NCBI GenBank assembly: GCA_963748925.1
Contig: CAVVKG010000010.1
Location: forward strand, 20,741 to 84,740
Length of the DNA stretch: 64,000 bases
Source of the DNA: Cryomorpha sp963748925
Lineage (GTDB): Bacteria > Bacteroidota > Bacteroidia > Flavobacteriales_D > Cryomorphaceae
Direction: 5' to 3'
Below the pieces are notes generated by a model. That model had not been told where the DNA came from. It was given only the letters and a program-made list of their open reading frames with translations, and searched no databases. Positions 24,479 through 33,382 of the stretch are shown in pieces. Every line of letters begins with the position of its first letter. The first letter of the stretch is position 1. Both the position numbers and the translations under genes were made by a program.

Positions 24479-24952
24479 TTACTCAACCTTCATTTCATTG
24501 ATGGCTTCAACATTTGCTGTCATTTCATCAATCTTTTTCTGAAGCGTTTCAAATTGTTGATTAATTGTTTCTTTAGCTTCGGTCCAATCTTCTTGCTTAA
24601 TAGATTTTAAGCTGGCGATTTTCTTGGATAATTTATCATTTTCATCGTTGAGATTGTTCACCATGGAATCAGCAGAACTTTGAGCACTTGAAGTTTCAAC
24701 TCCTTTAATGCTCTTAATATCTTTTTTCATTTGCTTTTGGCGCTTTTCAAGCACTTTCACCTGAGCTTCGCGGGCATCGATCGAATATTGCTCCTTCATT
24801 TCGGCAAGTTCTATCAATTCCTCCCGGGCATCTGATAGTTGACTTTGAGCTTTACTTTCTTGCTTTTGCATATCCTGAAGAGATACGCCCGAACTACATC
24901 CTGCAAGTACTATTGCTGATAAGATGAGTATAATTGTAATGTTTGTTTTCAT
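24479..24952 (-). CDS. Coiled-coil lipoprotein
   Basis: I chose the ATG at 24952. It gives a lipoprotein signal MKTNITIILILSAIVLAGC and 157 residues. An upstream frame to 25033 adds 27 residues without signal character. The mature part is almost wholly helical and charged: KAQSQLSDAREELIELAEMK, QVKVLEKRQKQMKKD, then a second coil ending EMTANVEAINEMKVE. It is probably a trimeric or dimeric periplasmic coiled coil anchored in a membrane. Its function is unknown. It is monocistronic and its stop faces the GH3 terminator. Confidence 0.75.
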   Translation of the reverse strand: MKTNITIILILSAIVLAGCSSGVSLQDMQKQESKAQSQLSDAREELIELAEMKEQYSIDAREAQVKVLEKRQKQMKKDIKSIKGVETSSAQSSADSMVNNLNDENDKLSKKIASLKSIKQEDWTEAKETINQQFETLQKKIDEMTANVEAINEMKVE

Positions 24953-25062
24953 AATTATATAACATTGGTCAACGGTATTTTGTTCAACACCCCATTTGAT
25001 GAAAATGAGAAAACTTAAACATTGAAGATGCAATGAAGTGGACCAGAGACGAGAGGTACGGG

Positions 25063-26394
25063 TTAGTGAACAAACTTAGTAAGCAAGCGCCTGAATCTGG
25101 AAACGAGTAATATGGCAGAAACGGTAAGACCGGCAGCAAGGGCATACCATATTCCCATGGCGCCCAGGCTGGTGTATTGCGAAAGGAAAAACGCCGCCGG
25201 CAAAGTAAAGAGCCAGTAGGCAGTGAAGGTTATGTACGTTGGGATTTTTACATCAGTAAAACCACGCAGGGCACCAAGGCCTACCGCCTGAATACCATCT
25301 GAAAGCTGGAAGATGACTACAACGATTAGCATTTTGCCCGCAAGGGCAAGCACTGCAGGATCGTCAGAATAAAAGCCTGCCAGTTGATCTTTAAAAATGA
25401 GTATGACTATGCCCGCAAGGCTCATCCAAATTACACCCATCTTGAAAATAGTACTGGCGGCGAGCTTGAGATTGGGTAAATCGCGCATTCCTGCCTGGTT
25501 TCCTATACGAACGGTTGCTGCAGCACCTAGCCCGGTTACAGCCATATAGCTCACGCTCGCAATGTTTATGGCTATTTGATGCGCCGCGAGGGCAGTAGCG
25601 CTTATCATTCCGGCAAAGATAGCGGCCAAAGAAAATGCGCTTACCTCAAAAATATACTGAAGTCCTGAGGGAACACCTACCTGAAGAAGGCGCATGGCAA
25701 CCCTTTTGCGGAAACGCGTAAACCGAATGCGCAACTGGTATTGTTTAAATCGATTTGCACGCCGCACATAAACCCACATGGCCACCACCATGAGAACCCG
25801 CGAAATTAGTGTAGCCCAACCGGCTCCAATCAGGCCCATAGGCTCCATGCCCAGCTTTCCGAAAATAAAGATGTAGTTGAGCAGTACGTTTAGCAGGTTG
25901 CATCCTACAATAACGATCATTGCCGTTTTTGTGTCGGATAATCCTTCAGCAAACTGCTTAAAGGTGCTAAACATCATGAGTGGAATCACCGAGGCACTGA
26001 GAATGATTAGGTATGGCTGAGCCATTGGCACAACACCCGGATCCTGATCGAGCAGGTATAATGCGGGGGTGAGGAGGCTTATTACTCCAAATAAGGCTAT
26101 ACTGGCTATGAGATTAATCCAAAATCCATGTCGCAGTAAAACTCCCTGCAGGTGATTGCTTTTCATTCCATCGGCCTTAGCTACGAGCGGAGTGATACCT
26201 GAAGTAATGCCAATTCCAAAAACCATGAAAATGGCAAATAGGCTATTGGCCAGAGCCACTGCGGCAAGCTCAACTGTGCCCAGTTGCCCCACCATAATAC
26301 TGTCAGCCACACTAACCATGGTATGCCCAAGCTGGCCTATCATTACCGGCAGGGCAATGCGCATATTGGTTTTATAGTGCTCTTTTACGGTCAT
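25063..26394 (-). CDS. MATE-family multidrug exporter
   Basis: The 443 residues have twelve hydrophobic helices in two related halves. The N-terminal half carries ALPVMIGQLGHTMVSVADSIMVGQLG and FGIGITSGITPLVAKADG, characteristic of MATE (NorM/DinF type). The C-terminal half repeats the pattern with VTGLGAAATVRIGNQAGMRD and GALRGFTDVKIP. It should export cationic drugs or metabolites in exchange for Na or H. It is monocistronic, divergent from the diacylglycerol kinase gene. Confidence 0.93.
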   Translation of the reverse strand: MTVKEHYKTNMRIALPVMIGQLGHTMVSVADSIMVGQLGTVELAAVALANSLFAIFMVFGIGITSGITPLVAKADGMKSNHLQGVLLRHGFWINLIASIALFGVISLLTPALYLLDQDPGVVPMAQPYLIILSASVIPLMMFSTFKQFAEGLSDTKTAMIVIVGCNLLNVLLNYIFIFGKLGMEPMGLIGAGWATLISRVLMVVAMWVYVRRANRFKQYQLRIRFTRFRKRVAMRLLQVGVPSGLQYIFEVSAFSLAAIFAGMISATALAAHQIAINIASVSYMAVTGLGAAATVRIGNQAGMRDLPNLKLAASTIFKMGVIWMSLAGIVILIFKDQLAGFYSDDPAVLALAGKMLIVVVIFQLSDGIQAVGLGALRGFTDVKIPTYITFTAYWLFTLPAAFFLSQYTSLGAMGIWYALAAGLTVSAILLVSRFRRLLTKFVH

Positions 26395-26539
26395 TAGGGC
26401 CGCAAAAGTAGGCTATTTCTGGATGAATTTATTGGTATTGTCCGGGTTTGGTGATGGGCTTTGGTAAAAATGATCGTTGGCAAGACAGGGTGGAATTAAC
26501 TTTTCTTACAAAAGATCGGATACAAAAACGCTGTTGTTT

Positions 26540-26547
26540 TAAGTTTG
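26540..26547 (+). promoter_or_regulatory. Candidate -7 box (TAAGTTTG) for dgkA
   Basis: Matches TAnnTTTG and ends 19 bases before the ATG at 26567. The -33 part is not clear. Confidence 0.4.
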
Positions 26548-26566
26548 AATGTAAACCGGATTTACC

Positions 26567-26938
26567 ATGACCTCAAAATTTGTCCATTCACGCATAGCTT
26601 CCTTTGGCTACGCATTTAAGGGAATCTCTTTATTTTATCGAACACAGGCTAACGCCCGAATACAGTTTTTCGCTGCTACCCTCGCTGTAGGGTTAGGGAT
26701 ATGGCTTGAAATTCGAATTCTTGAATGGGCCGTGATAGCGATATGTATTGCGATGGTTCTAGGAGCAGAGCTGCTTAACACCGCTATTGAGACCCTCGCC
26801 GATGCCGTAGATTCAAACCCGAATAATCAGATAGGGATGGCTAAAGATTTGGCGGCAGGAGCTGTGTTAATTACCGCAGCAGGCTCGGCAGTGGCAGGTG
26901 CATTAATTTTTATTCCAAAAATCATCGAACTATGTTAA
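26567..26938 (+). CDS. dgkA: Prokaryotic diacylglycerol (or undecaprenol) kinase
   Basis: The 123 residues have three membrane helices and the family motif GAELLNTAIETLADAVD, followed by KDLAAGAVLI. These residues hold the ATP-Mg and lipid sites of DgkA-type integral kinases. In Gram-positives the family phosphorylates undecaprenol, and in Proteobacteria diacylglycerol. Which lipid is used here cannot be read from sequence. The last codons overlap the start of the DUF1361 gene by 7 bases, so translation is coupled. Confidence 0.9.
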   Translation: MTSKFVHSRIASFGYAFKGISLFYRTQANARIQFFAATLAVGLGIWLEIRILEWAVIAICIAMVLGAELLNTAIETLADAVDSNPNNQIGMAKDLAAGAVLITAAGSAVAGALIFIPKIIELC

Positions 26939-27597
26939 GCTTGTACCGCACCAATAATCGGCTGGGCGAAATGTACCTCTTTCTTGCCCTTGGCCTCTTT
27001 GCTTTTGGTCTCTCACTTGTACGGGTTTATTTTTCCCATTCCAGGCTGTTTCTCTTTCTAAATTGGAATCTGTTTTTGGCGGTGGTTCCCTATTTGCTGA
27101 TAAGCTATATTTCTATGAAGGAATCGCTGCGCAACAACAAGAAAATGGTGATTGCCATTTCGTTTATCTGGTTGGTGCTTTTTCCAAATACACTTTATAT
27201 TCTTACTGATTTATTTCACCTTCGGCCGCGCATGCCCATTCCGATTTGGTTTGACCTTATATTGATCTTCTCATTTCTTTGGGCGGGGATTGTTTTGGGA
27301 TTTAAAAGTCTCTGGGATTTAGAAGTATTGTTCAAGCAGTGGTTTAATAATTATGCCGTGCATGTGGTATCCGTGCTTCTTCTTTACCTCACCGCTTATG
27401 GGATTTATCTAGGGCGTTTTGAGCGATGGAATTCGTGGGATATTATGACAGATCCTATAGCCTTGTTTAGTGCAATATCCTTTCATTTTTCGCAACCTGT
27501 GGCGCATCGTGAGGTTTGGGCACTTACCATTCTTTTTGGCACCTTATTGAATACGATGTACTGGACTTTCTACCTCATTAAGAGGAAGAAGCTTTGA
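26932..27597 (+). CDS. DUF1361 multi-pass membrane protein
   Basis: The 221 residues have about six hydrophobic helices. The motif LFLNWNLFLAVVPYLLI and the loop WLVLFPNTLYILTDLFHLRP are hallmarks of DUF1361, as are FDLILIFSFLWAGIVLGF and GIYLGRFERWNSWDI. The function is unknown. It overlaps dgkA by 7 bp, which suggests a shared role in the membrane. Confidence 0.88.
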   Translation: MLSLYRTNNRLGEMYLFLALGLFAFGLSLVRVYFSHSRLFLFLNWNLFLAVVPYLLISYISMKESLRNNKKMVIAISFIWLVLFPNTLYILTDLFHLRPRMPIPIWFDLILIFSFLWAGIVLGFKSLWDLEVLFKQWFNNYAVHVVSVLLLYLTAYGIYLGRFERWNSWDIMTDPIALFSAISFHFSQPVAHREVWALTILFGTLLNTMYWTFYLIKRKKL

Positions 27598-27689
27598 CAA
27601 GCAATTCGGGGATTTAAAAAAAGTTCAGGAATAGAATGCTAGCGGTGAGAGAGAATAGCTTTACCGGATTTTAATGATGATAAAAGTCC

Positions 27690-28082
27690 TCAGAGATCTT
27701 CAACTATCTTATGAAGTTTTTCAATGTTAAGAGGCTTTACAATAAATCGATTAACCTCTTTATAAGATTTTGCTTTCTCAATATCTTCGGAGTCAATGGA
27801 GCTGGAAACCATATAAATTTGAATCGTTTTTTTGATGGGTATTTTTGTGAACTCATCCAGGAATTGCCACCCATCCCAAATTGGCATATTAATGTCTAAA
27901 AGTATGACATCGGGTAGCTTATCTCCGTTTTCTAAAATCGCTTTTAAACTATCATAGGCCTCTTTACCATTGGGGAAAACCATAAGCTTATTGCAGAATT
28001 CGGCAATCTCAGATAATCGCTTAATACCATAGACGTAGATAGGATCGTCGTCAATTACACAGGCAATATCAATCTTTTTCAT
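27690..28082 (-). CDS. Single-domain response regulator (CheY/Rcp1-like)
   Basis: The 130 residues form one receiver domain: acidic pair in VIDDDPIYVYG, phospho-acceptor aspartate in VILLDINMPIWDGWQFL, conserved serine in YMVSSSID and lysine in RFIVKPLN. There is no output domain. It overlaps the end of the histidine kinase gene by 14 bases, so the two are coupled and almost certainly partners. Confidence 0.92.
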   Translation of the reverse strand: MKKIDIACVIDDDPIYVYGIKRLSEIAEFCNKLMVFPNGKEAYDSLKAILENGDKLPDVILLDINMPIWDGWQFLDEFTKIPIKKTIQIYMVSSSIDSEDIEKAKSYKEVNRFIVKPLNIEKLHKIVEDL

Positions 28083-29568
28083 AAGCGAAGTTTATTTTGA
28101 AGGTTGTGCCCTCATCTACCTTACTAGCTACTTCAACGGTAGCGTTTATAGCATCAATTTGGTTTTTGGCAATAAATAAACCAATCCCCTTAGAGTCTGG
28201 ATGGTCGTGAAAGGTTTTGTACATTCCGAAAAGCTGATCACGATTTCGTGCCAGGTCAATTCCCAATCCGTTGTCTTCAATATGAAGCGTGATTTTTTCA
28301 TGGTCATGAGAGGTAAATAGTTTTACATAGCTTCTTTCCCGGTCGGCTTTATACTTAATAGAATTCGTTAAAAAATTAAGAATAATACTTTCCAGGTATG
28401 AAGAGACTCCTAAAACACTTAAGCCCGATTCTACTTCGTTAATAATTTCAACACCCGCTTCACGCGCCAATCCCATAGTAGCTAATATTGCTTTCCGAGT
28501 GTGTTTAGAAAGCGAAAGTGACGTTATTTCACTTACATCAAGTCCATTTATTTTAGAAACCTTATTAAGTTGGTTGATGGTTTCGCCTAAATTATTGGAG
28601 GCAGATTTAATGAACTGAAAAATCTCCAGTTCGTTTAGTTCCGGTTTATCTTTGGCAATTAAGTCTATCAGAAATTCAAGATTACCGGAGTGCGATCTTA
28701 GGTTATGCGAAACGATACTTTTAAAGTTTCGCAGTTTCTTGTTTTGCTCGTTTGATTTATTGAGCAACGAGAGAATCTCCATTTCCGATTTTTTTCGCTC
28801 GTGTATATCTTGAAAAGTGCCATACAGCCGCACGCATTTGCCATTGACCATTTCGGGAAAGCCAATCGAATTTGACCAGCGCTCCTCACCTTTGGAAGTG
28901 ATCTGAATGGATTCGATGTTGTAGCTTTTGCCGTGTTCAATAGCTTCAGAGACTACTTTTGTAATCAGATCTCTATACTCACCTTCTTTATAAAAATTAA
29001 TTGCTGATTCTAAATCGGGTTCGTAATCCTCACTAACCTGATGAATCTTCTTCGTAACTGAACTCCAGTAAACCGTTGATTTTTCTAAGTCTACTTCCCA
29101 GTAACCAATATTTGCTGCGTTATTGCAGCTTATTAAATAGCTTTCTTTTTCTTTTTCTTGTGTGACATCAAAATGTGCGAAGAGCATACCACTTGGTTCC
29201 CCTTGGCGGTTTCTATTAGCTCTGCCTCTGGAGTGCATCCAAACCGTTTTGCCTGTTTTATGTCTGAATCTGATGATTTTGTCAAAGCTGGTATTTGGAT
29301 TTGAGTAATGAAGCTCACAACTTTCATTTAGCGGGATCATGTCTTCCGGGAAAATAACGTTTTTCCATGCTTCAGTATCATGGGGAATCTCCTCGGCAGT
29401 ATAGCCTAAAGTTTCCCAAAAACGATCATTGATCCAATCTTCAGATCGATTTTTTAGATTCCAGTACCAAAATCCGTCCATGGCAGAATCAAGCATGAAA
29501 TCGAATATTTCACGGCCTTTTACTTCGGTTTTATATAAGTGGCTATTCGGATTGGAACCTTGTTTCAT
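28069..29568 (-). CDS. PAS-PAS sensor histidine kinase
   Basis: The 499 residues have no membrane helix, so the kinase is cytoplasmic. Two PAS domains occupy about 20-140 and 145-270 (W-x-x-S-R-G-R type beta strands, DVTQEKEKESY and GTFQDIHERKK). The dimerisation box has the phospho-accepting histidine in FKSIVSHNLRSHSGNLEFL. The ATPase part has the N box NFLTNSIKYK, G1 DNGLGIDLAR and G2 SKGIGLFIAKNQ. The S-H-N-L-R form of the H box is typical of Bacteroidota light- or redox-sensing PAS kinases. The partner is the adjacent receiver protein. Confidence 0.92.
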   Translation of the reverse strand: MKQGSNPNSHLYKTEVKGREIFDFMLDSAMDGFWYWNLKNRSEDWINDRFWETLGYTAEEIPHDTEAWKNVIFPEDMIPLNESCELHYSNPNTSFDKIIRFRHKTGKTVWMHSRGRANRNRQGEPSGMLFAHFDVTQEKEKESYLISCNNAANIGYWEVDLEKSTVYWSSVTKKIHQVSEDYEPDLESAINFYKEGEYRDLITKVVSEAIEHGKSYNIESIQITSKGEERWSNSIGFPEMVNGKCVRLYGTFQDIHERKKSEMEILSLLNKSNEQNKKLRNFKSIVSHNLRSHSGNLEFLIDLIAKDKPELNELEIFQFIKSASNNLGETINQLNKVSKINGLDVSEITSLSLSKHTRKAILATMGLAREAGVEIINEVESGLSVLGVSSYLESIILNFLTNSIKYKADRERSYVKLFTSHDHEKITLHIEDNGLGIDLARNRDQLFGMYKTFHDHPDSKGIGLFIAKNQIDAINATVEVASKVDEGTTFKINFAYEKD

Positions 29569-29901
29569 TTAAACATATACGGGTTAAGCATGAGCAGATG
29601 GACGTTCTCATCCAAGGATGCAATTTATAACAAACCCTTTGAAATAAAGAAAATATTTGTCAATAAAGTTTTCTCAAGAGATTCTCCCGAACTAATCTGA
29701 CTGTGAAAGGAGTCCGGTATAGTGGAGAACCAATTTACCAAATGATAAAACAAATAATTGATTTCAACTTTTAGATCTTTAAACCATTTATTTTATTTTT
29801 TATTTAAACTTATTATTTCTGAATCATCTCGGTAGCGATGGACTCTGTGAATTCGAGCAGACTTTCTAAATGCATTTAAGTAGTTTTGCCCTCCTTTCAG
29901 A
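29569..29901. promoter_or_regulatory. Divergent intergenic region with a candidate promoter at 29881-29888
   Basis: About 330 AT-rich bases between the kinase and the pseudouridine synthase. The box TAGTTTTG (29881-29888) fits TAnnTTTG and lies 13 bases before the ATG at 29902. That would make the message nearly leaderless. No gene or RNA is seen in the remainder. Confidence 0.4.
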
Positions 29902-30984
29902 ATGGAATCAATGCAGAGCGTCGCACCGGTAGAAACCGTATTTTTTCATCATTTTAAATCTCCGATTGATGGGATTCAGCTCCCCGAGCGCTTTACTTTT
30001 CCTTTTTTCTACGAACCGCATCCACTTTGTGAAATTGCCGCGAAAGAGTTGCAGGAAGTGATTGAAAACACACAGTGGGATCGAAAATTTGGAATAGAAC
30101 CGGGCTTTGAAGAAGCGGGTAGTGGTAAAATGTTTGGCGTTTTGCTTGTTCAAAAAGGTGATGGTGAGATTGGCTTTCTGGCTGCCTTTTCAGGAAAACT
30201 GGATACCGCCCCGAGGGGTTTTGTACCCTTCGTTTACAATCTTCCCGATGAAGATAATTTTTACACGAAGGGGATGCGCGTTCTAGCAGAGTTGGGCGAA
30301 GAGATTCGTGCTGCTGAATCCTTACCGGAAATGACTTCAGCACTAAGGAAACTTGAAGAGGTTAAGGCTTCCGCCAATGGGGAAATAGATGATTTGCGTA
30401 ACGAAATGCGTTTGGCGAAAGCCGAAAGAAAAGCAGAAAGAATAGCAGGTAAAAAGTCGCTCAGTGAGGAAGCGTATTTAGTCCTCGAGTCAAGGTTATC
30501 TTTTGAAAGTCAGAAGAGTAAATACAAACACAAAGCGCTGGTTGCCGACTGGAACGAGATGATAGAACAAGCGAAAAAGAACTATGCAGTTTTCGTAAAC
30601 CGCCTATCTGATTTGAAAGAAGAGCGCGCTCGTTTTTCGGCCGATTTGCAGAAGCAGCTATTCGATAAATACCGTTTTTTAAACCAGGCTGGAGAAGTCA
30701 AATCACTAACCGAAATATTTAACGAGGGCGAGCAACCACCCTCAGGTGCCGGCGATTGTGCTGCACCCAAATTGCTTCAGTACGCTTTTGCAAATAAGCT
30801 GAAACCATTGGCGATGGCTGAGTTCTGGTGGGGGAAATCGCCTGCTACAGTTATCAGGCAGCACAAGAAATATTACCCGGCATGCAAGAATAAGTGCCGC
30901 CCTATTTTAGCTCATATGCTGAAGGGAATGGCCATTGAATGCAAACCCCTTATTGCTCGATTATGGAGTAGGCAAAAAACTTGA
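29902..30984 (+). CDS. RluA-type pseudouridine synthase, N-terminal part (frameshifted from its catalytic part)
   Basis: The 360 residues correspond to the long N-terminal extension of a class of RluA-family synthases of about 550-560 residues: FGVLLVQKGDGEIGFLAAFSG, PRGFVPFVYNLPDE, a charged coiled coil (about 150-280), and AEFWWGKSPATVIRQHKKYYPACKNKCRPIL before the catalytic domain. The frame then runs into a stop (30982-30984), while the catalytic domain continues in the +1 frame from about 30940. Removing one T in GAATGC gives an uninterrupted I-E-A-N-P-L-L. So this is one gene with a single-base disruption, either real or an assembly error. Confidence 0.85.
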   Translation: MESMQSVAPVETVFFHHFKSPIDGIQLPERFTFPFFYEPHPLCEIAAKELQEVIENTQWDRKFGIEPGFEEAGSGKMFGVLLVQKGDGEIGFLAAFSGKLDTAPRGFVPFVYNLPDEDNFYTKGMRVLAELGEEIRAAESLPEMTSALRKLEEVKASANGEIDDLRNEMRLAKAERKAERIAGKKSLSEEAYLVLESRLSFESQKSKYKHKALVADWNEMIEQAKKNYAVFVNRLSDLKEERARFSADLQKQLFDKYRFLNQAGEVKSLTEIFNEGEQPPSGAGDCAAPKLLQYAFANKLKPLAMAEFWWGKSPATVIRQHKKYYPACKNKCRPILAHMLKGMAIECKPLIARLWSRQKT

Positions 30985-31594
30985 AACGGTTTACGAAGAT
31001 GAGTATATTGTCGTTGTAAATAAGCCGTTTGGGTTGCTTTCAGTGCCCGGGAAGGAAATCACAGATTCGGTTTCAACACGCCTGAGAGAAAAGTACCCTC
31101 AAGCTACGGGACCACTTTTGTTACATCGGCTTGATCAGGATACTTCCGGTTTGCTTTTGGCAGCAAAATCTGAACAGGTGCATAAAAAACTTCAGTCCCA
31201 GTTTTTAAAACGCACCGTTAAAAAACGCTACGTGGCTCTGCTTGAAAGCGAATGTGCCGGTGAGGAGGGCGATATTGATTTACCTCTGCGGGTTGATCTG
31301 GATAACCGACCGAATCAAATGGTGTGCTACGATCATGGAAAGCGCGCTATAACCCATTACAAAGTGGTAAATATTGAAGGTGGGAAAACACGGATTCACC
31401 TGTTTCCGCATACCGGCCGCACGCATCAGCTTCGGGTGCACGTGGCTCATCCGCTTGGCCTTAATAACCCGATAGTTGGCGATATTCTTTACGGTACGAA
31501 TAGCGATAGGATGTATCTTCATGCTGAATTTTTGGAATTCACCCATCCTGTAAGCCGTAAGACTTTGAGGGTTGAGGCAAAAGCAGATTTTTAG
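30935..31594 (+). CDS. RluA-type pseudouridine synthase, catalytic part
   Basis: A possible TTG start within the preceding gene gives 219 residues, but the real start is probably that of the preceding frame. The catalytic domain has VVNKPFGLLSVPGK, the active-site aspartate in LLLHRLDQDTSGLLL, KRYVALLE, and HTGRTHQLRVHVAHPLGLNNPIVGDILYG. It converts specific uridines in rRNA or tRNA into pseudouridine. If no frameshifting or coupled start operates, the catalytic part may still be made from an internal start, as ordinary small RluA proteins are of this size. Confidence 0.85.
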   Translation: MNANPLLLDYGVGKKLETVYEDEYIVVVNKPFGLLSVPGKEITDSVSTRLREKYPQATGPLLLHRLDQDTSGLLLAAKSEQVHKKLQSQFLKRTVKKRYVALLESECAGEEGDIDLPLRVDLDNRPNQMVCYDHGKRAITHYKVVNIEGGKTRIHLFPHTGRTHQLRVHVAHPLGLNNPIVGDILYGTNSDRMYLHAEFLEFTHPVSRKTLRVEAKADF

Positions 31595-32187
31595 AAAATC
31601 TAGACTGATTCCCCATTGTTTACTGGTAAATAATCGTTGTTACAGTAGATGAAAAGTTCGTCACATCGAGATAAAATTCAAAAAAAATTGAATTACGGAG
31701 AAAATGACGTTTAACTAATCTACTGAAATGTTCGTCACATCGAGTACCGCGCTTTCCAGCTTAATTGTCTGCGCGGTGTATCGAACTCAGCGAAAGCGCT
31801 CATGAGCACCCTTAAAAATCAAAACGATTGCGAATAGATGCGAAGCCTTAAGGTAAGTTCATTATGATTTTTTTAAAAGACTCTTGTTTGTCTTCGCATC
31901 TCGATACAACCGACGAAGGAGCTTAGCGAAGCTAATTTTAGATCTAAGAAACTCTAAATCACTTCGCTCCTAAGAGTTTCTAAGACCTAAAATCACTCGA
32001 TGTGCCGTGCTTTTTGGCGTAATTGAAAGCTTTGTTTTCAAATTTATTTTCCAACAGAGCATCGATTTCCTTGCATATGCACTCCCACCGGTCGTCGGTC
32101 ATGATATTATTGCAGGAAGCTCGATACAAATTCACGGCGCATGGCTTTACGTCTTTATAATGAACTTATAAATTGCCGCAAAGAAGC
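31595..32187. repeat. Intergenic repeat region
   Basis: About 590 bases without a gene. It holds a 15-bp direct repeat GTTCGTCACATCGAG at 31656-31670 and 31730-31744, each preceded by a related TGAAA-containing segment. A string of REP-like words follows (TTCGCATCTCGATACAA, ACGAAGGAGCTTAGCGAAGC), and a long hairpin is described separately. The pattern looks like several decayed mobile repeats inserted between genes. Confidence 0.6.
31936..31992. repeat. Long imperfect inverted repeat
   Basis: The left arm TTTTAGATCTAAGAAACTCT (31936-31955) and the right arm at 31973-31992 pair with two mismatches around a 17-base loop containing CACTTCGCTCC. There is no U-tract, so it is more like a mobile palindromic element than a terminator. 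Confidence 0.6.
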
Positions 32188-33126
32188 CTACCTAAACTTC
32201 ATTCCCTCACCTTGTCCACTCATCGCTGCGTATCGCTCAAGCACTTTAAGGCAAAGCAAATCCTCCAGATCTGAATTTCTGAAACGATCTACATGAAGGT
32301 GTGCATTATCAATAATTTTCTCCGCTTCAGCGAGATGTGTTGAGTAATACTCAATTTTCTCCTCCAAGTCACTGTAGTCGGCAGCGAGTTCAACATAGTG
32401 CACGCCAGGTTTTAGGGTTCCTTCCATAAACCAGGTTTCAAATTTTGGCCTCGGCATAAAGCAAAGCGAATTTGATGACAATACCCACTTCAGGTTTGTG
32501 GCTACATCATTGCCTTCGGGACAAAAAATGAATTTGTATTTGAGCTGTTCCGAAATGGATAAGTACTCTTTCTGCCAGGGGTCCGGCTCTTTTGGTTTAT
32601 TGGTTTGACCAATATCGCAAAGCGGATGATCCCAGAATCGTTTTACGAACTCTCTGCGTAGCTCCAGGTAAGCACCGCCCCTCCATACCATCTTGTCTTT
32701 TTTATCGGCAAAACGTATGGGGTCTTTCACCCATTTGAAATGGCGGTTCTTGTTGAGCTTAAATAAAATAGAATTTTCATTATCCCCGCCAATGGGCCTG
32801 GCCTTAAAAAGGGTAGGATAGGAGTTTACGTGAGTGCTGTCGCCAAACTGGTAGGCAAAACGGGTGTTGCCTGAGAAATAATGCAAAAATTCTTTGAGAT
32901 CCAAATAGTAATCTGTCCCGCGGGTTCTTTTAAAATTCTTTACGGCCACAGCTTCTTCAGGAATTTTGAAGGGTTGTTTTAGCTTGAAATAATAATCCAG
33001 CCTTTCGTTGAGCTCATCATGATCGCATTGCTTTTCAAAACGTTTGAGTCGCTTGTAATTCCATTTGAAAAATGGTGCCGGAAGTACATTGTATCCAAAC
33101 CTCTTTATGTAGTAAACCAATTTCAT
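32188..33126 (-). CDS. Glycosyltransferase family 90 (CAP10/LpsA-like)
   Basis: The 312-residue protein carries KMVWRGGAYLELRREFVKRF, the region that binds donor phosphates, and a C-terminal YKFIFCPEGNDVATNLKWVLSS-type block with SLCFMPRPKFETWFMEG. These are the GT90 hallmarks. Such enzymes add xylose, glucose or other sugars to lipopolysaccharide cores or glycoproteins. No signal peptide is present, so it acts at the cytoplasmic face. It is isolated from other polysaccharide genes, with long flanking intergenic regions, so it may be horizontally gained. Confidence 0.85.
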   Translation of the reverse strand: MKLVYYIKRFGYNVLPAPFFKWNYKRLKRFEKQCDHDELNERLDYYFKLKQPFKIPEEAVAVKNFKRTRGTDYYLDLKEFLHYFSGNTRFAYQFGDSTHVNSYPTLFKARPIGGDNENSILFKLNKNRHFKWVKDPIRFADKKDKMVWRGGAYLELRREFVKRFWDHPLCDIGQTNKPKEPDPWQKEYLSISEQLKYKFIFCPEGNDVATNLKWVLSSNSLCFMPRPKFETWFMEGTLKPGVHYVELAADYSDLEEKIEYYSTHLAEAEKIIDNAHLHVDRFRNSDLEDLLCLKVLERYAAMSGQGEGMKFR

Positions 33127-33382
33127 TTCGTGCAGAACCCTTCCCTAAGGATAAATTTGGTTGTGTTTTGATCGGTGCAAATTTGACGAAATTTTAGAGA
33201 ATGCCATCAGATGCGAATCGTAGTTAGAAATCCTGCTGTATCTCTGACCTGAAAAAAAGCACGATCTCCACAATCGATGACATCAATCAATTGGCTTACT
33301 TTTACGGAATTCATATGACGCCACTTCAACCCGGTGTTTGAAACTATCCGGCAGATTGCCTTATAAACCGAGTAACAATAAA

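Noticed and set aside
31936..31992. Rho-independent terminator of the pseudouridine synthase gene
   Set aside because: It lies over 340 bases downstream of the stop and has no U-run on either side.
31595..32187. CRISPR array
   Set aside because: There are only two copies of a 15-bp repeat, no regular spacing, and no cas genes in the window.
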